From Acrasis kona (lineage: Eukaryota; Heterolobosea; Eutetramitea; Acrasida; Acrasidae), in contig JAOPGA020001330.1 of NCBI GenBank assembly GCA_026419775.2, positions 1-64,000 on the forward strand: 64,000 nucleotides of DNA, in the 5' to 3' direction. How positions within the stretch are numbered: position 1 is the stretch's first letter; each line of letters starts with the position of its first letter. This document shows positions 62,456 to 64,000 of the stretch, piece by piece. Both the position numbers and the translations under genes were made by a program. The notes under the pieces were generated by a model. The model saw nothing but the letters and a program-made list of their open reading frames with translations, ran no database searches and was not told the origin of the DNA.

Positions 62456-63821
62456 ATGCACACCAATCAAAGTAAAGAGAACTTCTTAAAATTATCTTCG
62501 TCTCAAGTAGCACTCGAAGCCCCATCTCAAGAACAAATTAAATTGTCTGTTATGGATAATACAGTGTCTGAGGGAATCACAGTGCACTTTTACTTTTGCT
62601 ACGATAACCCCAACCAAGACGTTAATTTTATGGAACCCGAGGCGATGAGAGAATCGCTATCTAAACTATTAGGGGATTACCCTTGGATTGGTGGTGCTCT
62701 AACAGTGGACGATGGTGGAAAATACACTATAAATCTCAACGGGTATGGAGTTCAATTTGACATCGTTCGTGTAGACGCACCACTTAATCAATTTAAATTC
62801 GGTTCCTCTGACGAGTTCCAAAAAGAAAATCTATGTTCACATTGGACAGGCCTTTCACCGTGCCAGATTCAACTAACATACTTTGTTTGTGGCGGTGTTG
62901 TACTCTCTGCTGAATTCGACCACCGCCTTTTAGACGGAGAATCTGCAGTGGTGTTTCTACAAAATTGGAGCAAGGTCCACCATGGCAAACCCTTTACAAA
63001 ACCCACATTTGATAGATCCCATCTCCAACCATCACCATCAGTCGACCCTAATATTCAATTCCCTGGACATACTGCTAAATTAGAACATTCTTATCAAGAA
63101 TCACTTAAAACAAGACCTCCTACCGTCAGTGACACCATAGTGTTCACTAGTCATGAACTAGAGAATATGAAGAAGAGCGCTCAGGATCCATCTGAATATC
63201 AAGTACCGTGGGTCAGTACCAATGACGCACTGTGCGCCCATATGTGGAGGGTGGTTAGTAGAGCAAGAGGACTTGGCCGTGAAGAAAGCACGATTGTAAT
63301 TCAGGCAAATAATTTACGAAAAAAAATGATTCCAACAAAAGGTGAGTTTTAAGGCTTCATTTTTATTTTACAATGTGAAAGTTTTTGTTGGCAATATGGT
63401 GTACACTCCGTTTACCGATCCCATAACTGTTGGAGAACTCCTCTCTAGTCCACTATCCCGCTCTGCTGCCATTGTCCGTCGCTCCATCAATTCTGTTACA
63501 GAAGAACGTATTCAAAACTGGATTGATTATGTTAGTGTGGTTCCGAGACCTCAATCATTGGCATATGACAAGTCCTTTTATGGATCTAATATTATTGTGT
63601 CTTCTTTGGTTAGTTTTGATTTGTATGCTGTTAGTTTCGGAAGAAGTCCGTTCAATGCTGGTGAGGTTCCGGCTCTATGGGAGGGTTTATTTAGAATGTA
63701 TGCGTGCAAGAAGAAAGGAGATGTTGAAATTAGAATTTGTTTAGTACGTGAACATATGAACAAGTTATTGTCAGATCCAGAGTTGCACAAGTACAGAAAT
63801 GTTGAAATACAAAATGTATAA
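62456..63821 (+). CDS. BAHD-type acyltransferase
   Basis: Exons 62456-63341 and 63382-63821 with a 40-nt intron; 441 residues, the usual family size. The catalytic H-x-x-x-D-G is FDHRLLDGESA. The second family motif DFGWG is changed to YAVSFGRSPF in the corresponding place. The strand/loop WIGGALTVDDGGKYTINLNG and the crossover WVSTNDALCAHMWRVVSRAR fit the transferase fold. BAHD enzymes move acyl groups from CoA to alcohols or amines in specialised metabolism; a member in a protist suggests secondary metabolism, with substrate unknown. Confidence 0.8.
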
Positions 63822-64000
63822 CATTAATCTATGTCTAATTAGAATTTGTAGTGAGTGGTGTCAATAAAGTCAAGGTTTAATTGAAAAATTAAGAACTTTA
63901 TGTGTTTTTGCTACTAACGAGGGGTTCATTGTTTATGACTACTTTATTGCTGAGAGGTTTTATGATCGTTCCTTCATTTTTAGTTTGATTACTGTTCTTT
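63822..64000. other. 3' flank to window end
   Basis: Poly(A)-type signal AATAAAG near 63864, then AT-rich sequence with nothing recognised. Confidence 0.4.

Noticed and set aside
1-64000. CRISPR arrays, prophage or bacterial operons
   Set aside because: No regularly spaced repeats, no ribosome-binding sites, and clear spliceosomal introns.

Overview
This window looks like nuclear DNA of a free-living protist. It is AT-rich, with genes packed on both strands and usually separated by 50 to 400 bases. About half of the recognisable genes are split by very short GT-AG introns: most are 34 to 45 nt and many are exactly 39 to 41 nt. AATAAA-like signals follow many stop codons. The gene set is plainly eukaryotic: Sec61 beta, Alg2, cytosolic GlnRS, PTEN, CCDC22, BCAS3, TDP2-like nuclease, Fes1/HspBP1, Rab, F-box proteins, a MAPK/CDK-like kinase and an RWP-RK-like factor. 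The PAS-linker style of the receptor at 33.7 kb, the HYR giant and the F-box/small-GTPase repertoire suggest Heterolobosea (Naegleria or Acrasis relatives). That placement is inference. Two N bases and several single-base frame breaks indicate a draft assembly.

Layout. 0-4.5 kb: damaged genes, namely a membrane-protein fragment, a Thr/Pro-rich mucin-like gene with an internal stop, a BTB-cullin fusion with two frame breaks, and a Sec61 beta gene. 4.6-10.7 kb: a bulb-lectin membrane protein, a block of orphan ORFs, a strong imperfect hairpin, an LRR protein and an EF-hand protein. 11.1-18.1 kb: one uninterrupted 2306-residue secreted HYR-repeat protein. 18.3-22.6 kb: small membrane proteins, a tRNA-Pro with an enlarged D-loop, and a gag-like fragment abutting it. 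22.5-26.1 kb: a DsbA-family oxidoreductase (five exons worked out) and an adenylation-carrier-ankyrin protein. 26.5-33.6 kb: 2H phosphoesterase, F-box/pseudo-GTPase fusion, FMN-binding protein and a GPI-anchored mucin-like surface protein. 33.7-47.9 kb: PAS receptor, glycosyltransferase, kinase, EEP nuclease, RWP-RK-like factor, ALG2. 47.9-63.8 kb: small heat-shock protein, GlnRS, PTEN, Fes1-like, cupin, CCDC22, BCAS3, Rab-like GTPase and a BAHD-type acyltransferase.

The genes do not form one operon-like system, as expected for a nuclear genome. Recurring themes are the cell surface (HYR giant, GPI mucins, lectin, four-helix protein), ubiquitin-linked fusions (BTB-cullin, F-box-GTPase, second F-box protein), and membrane identity and traffic (PTEN, Rab, CCDC22, BCAS3). 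The most unusual items are the tRNA D-loop insertion, the threefold duplication of a seven-HYR block, the F-box-GTPase and BTB-cullin fusions, and the adenylation-carrier-ankyrin enzyme.
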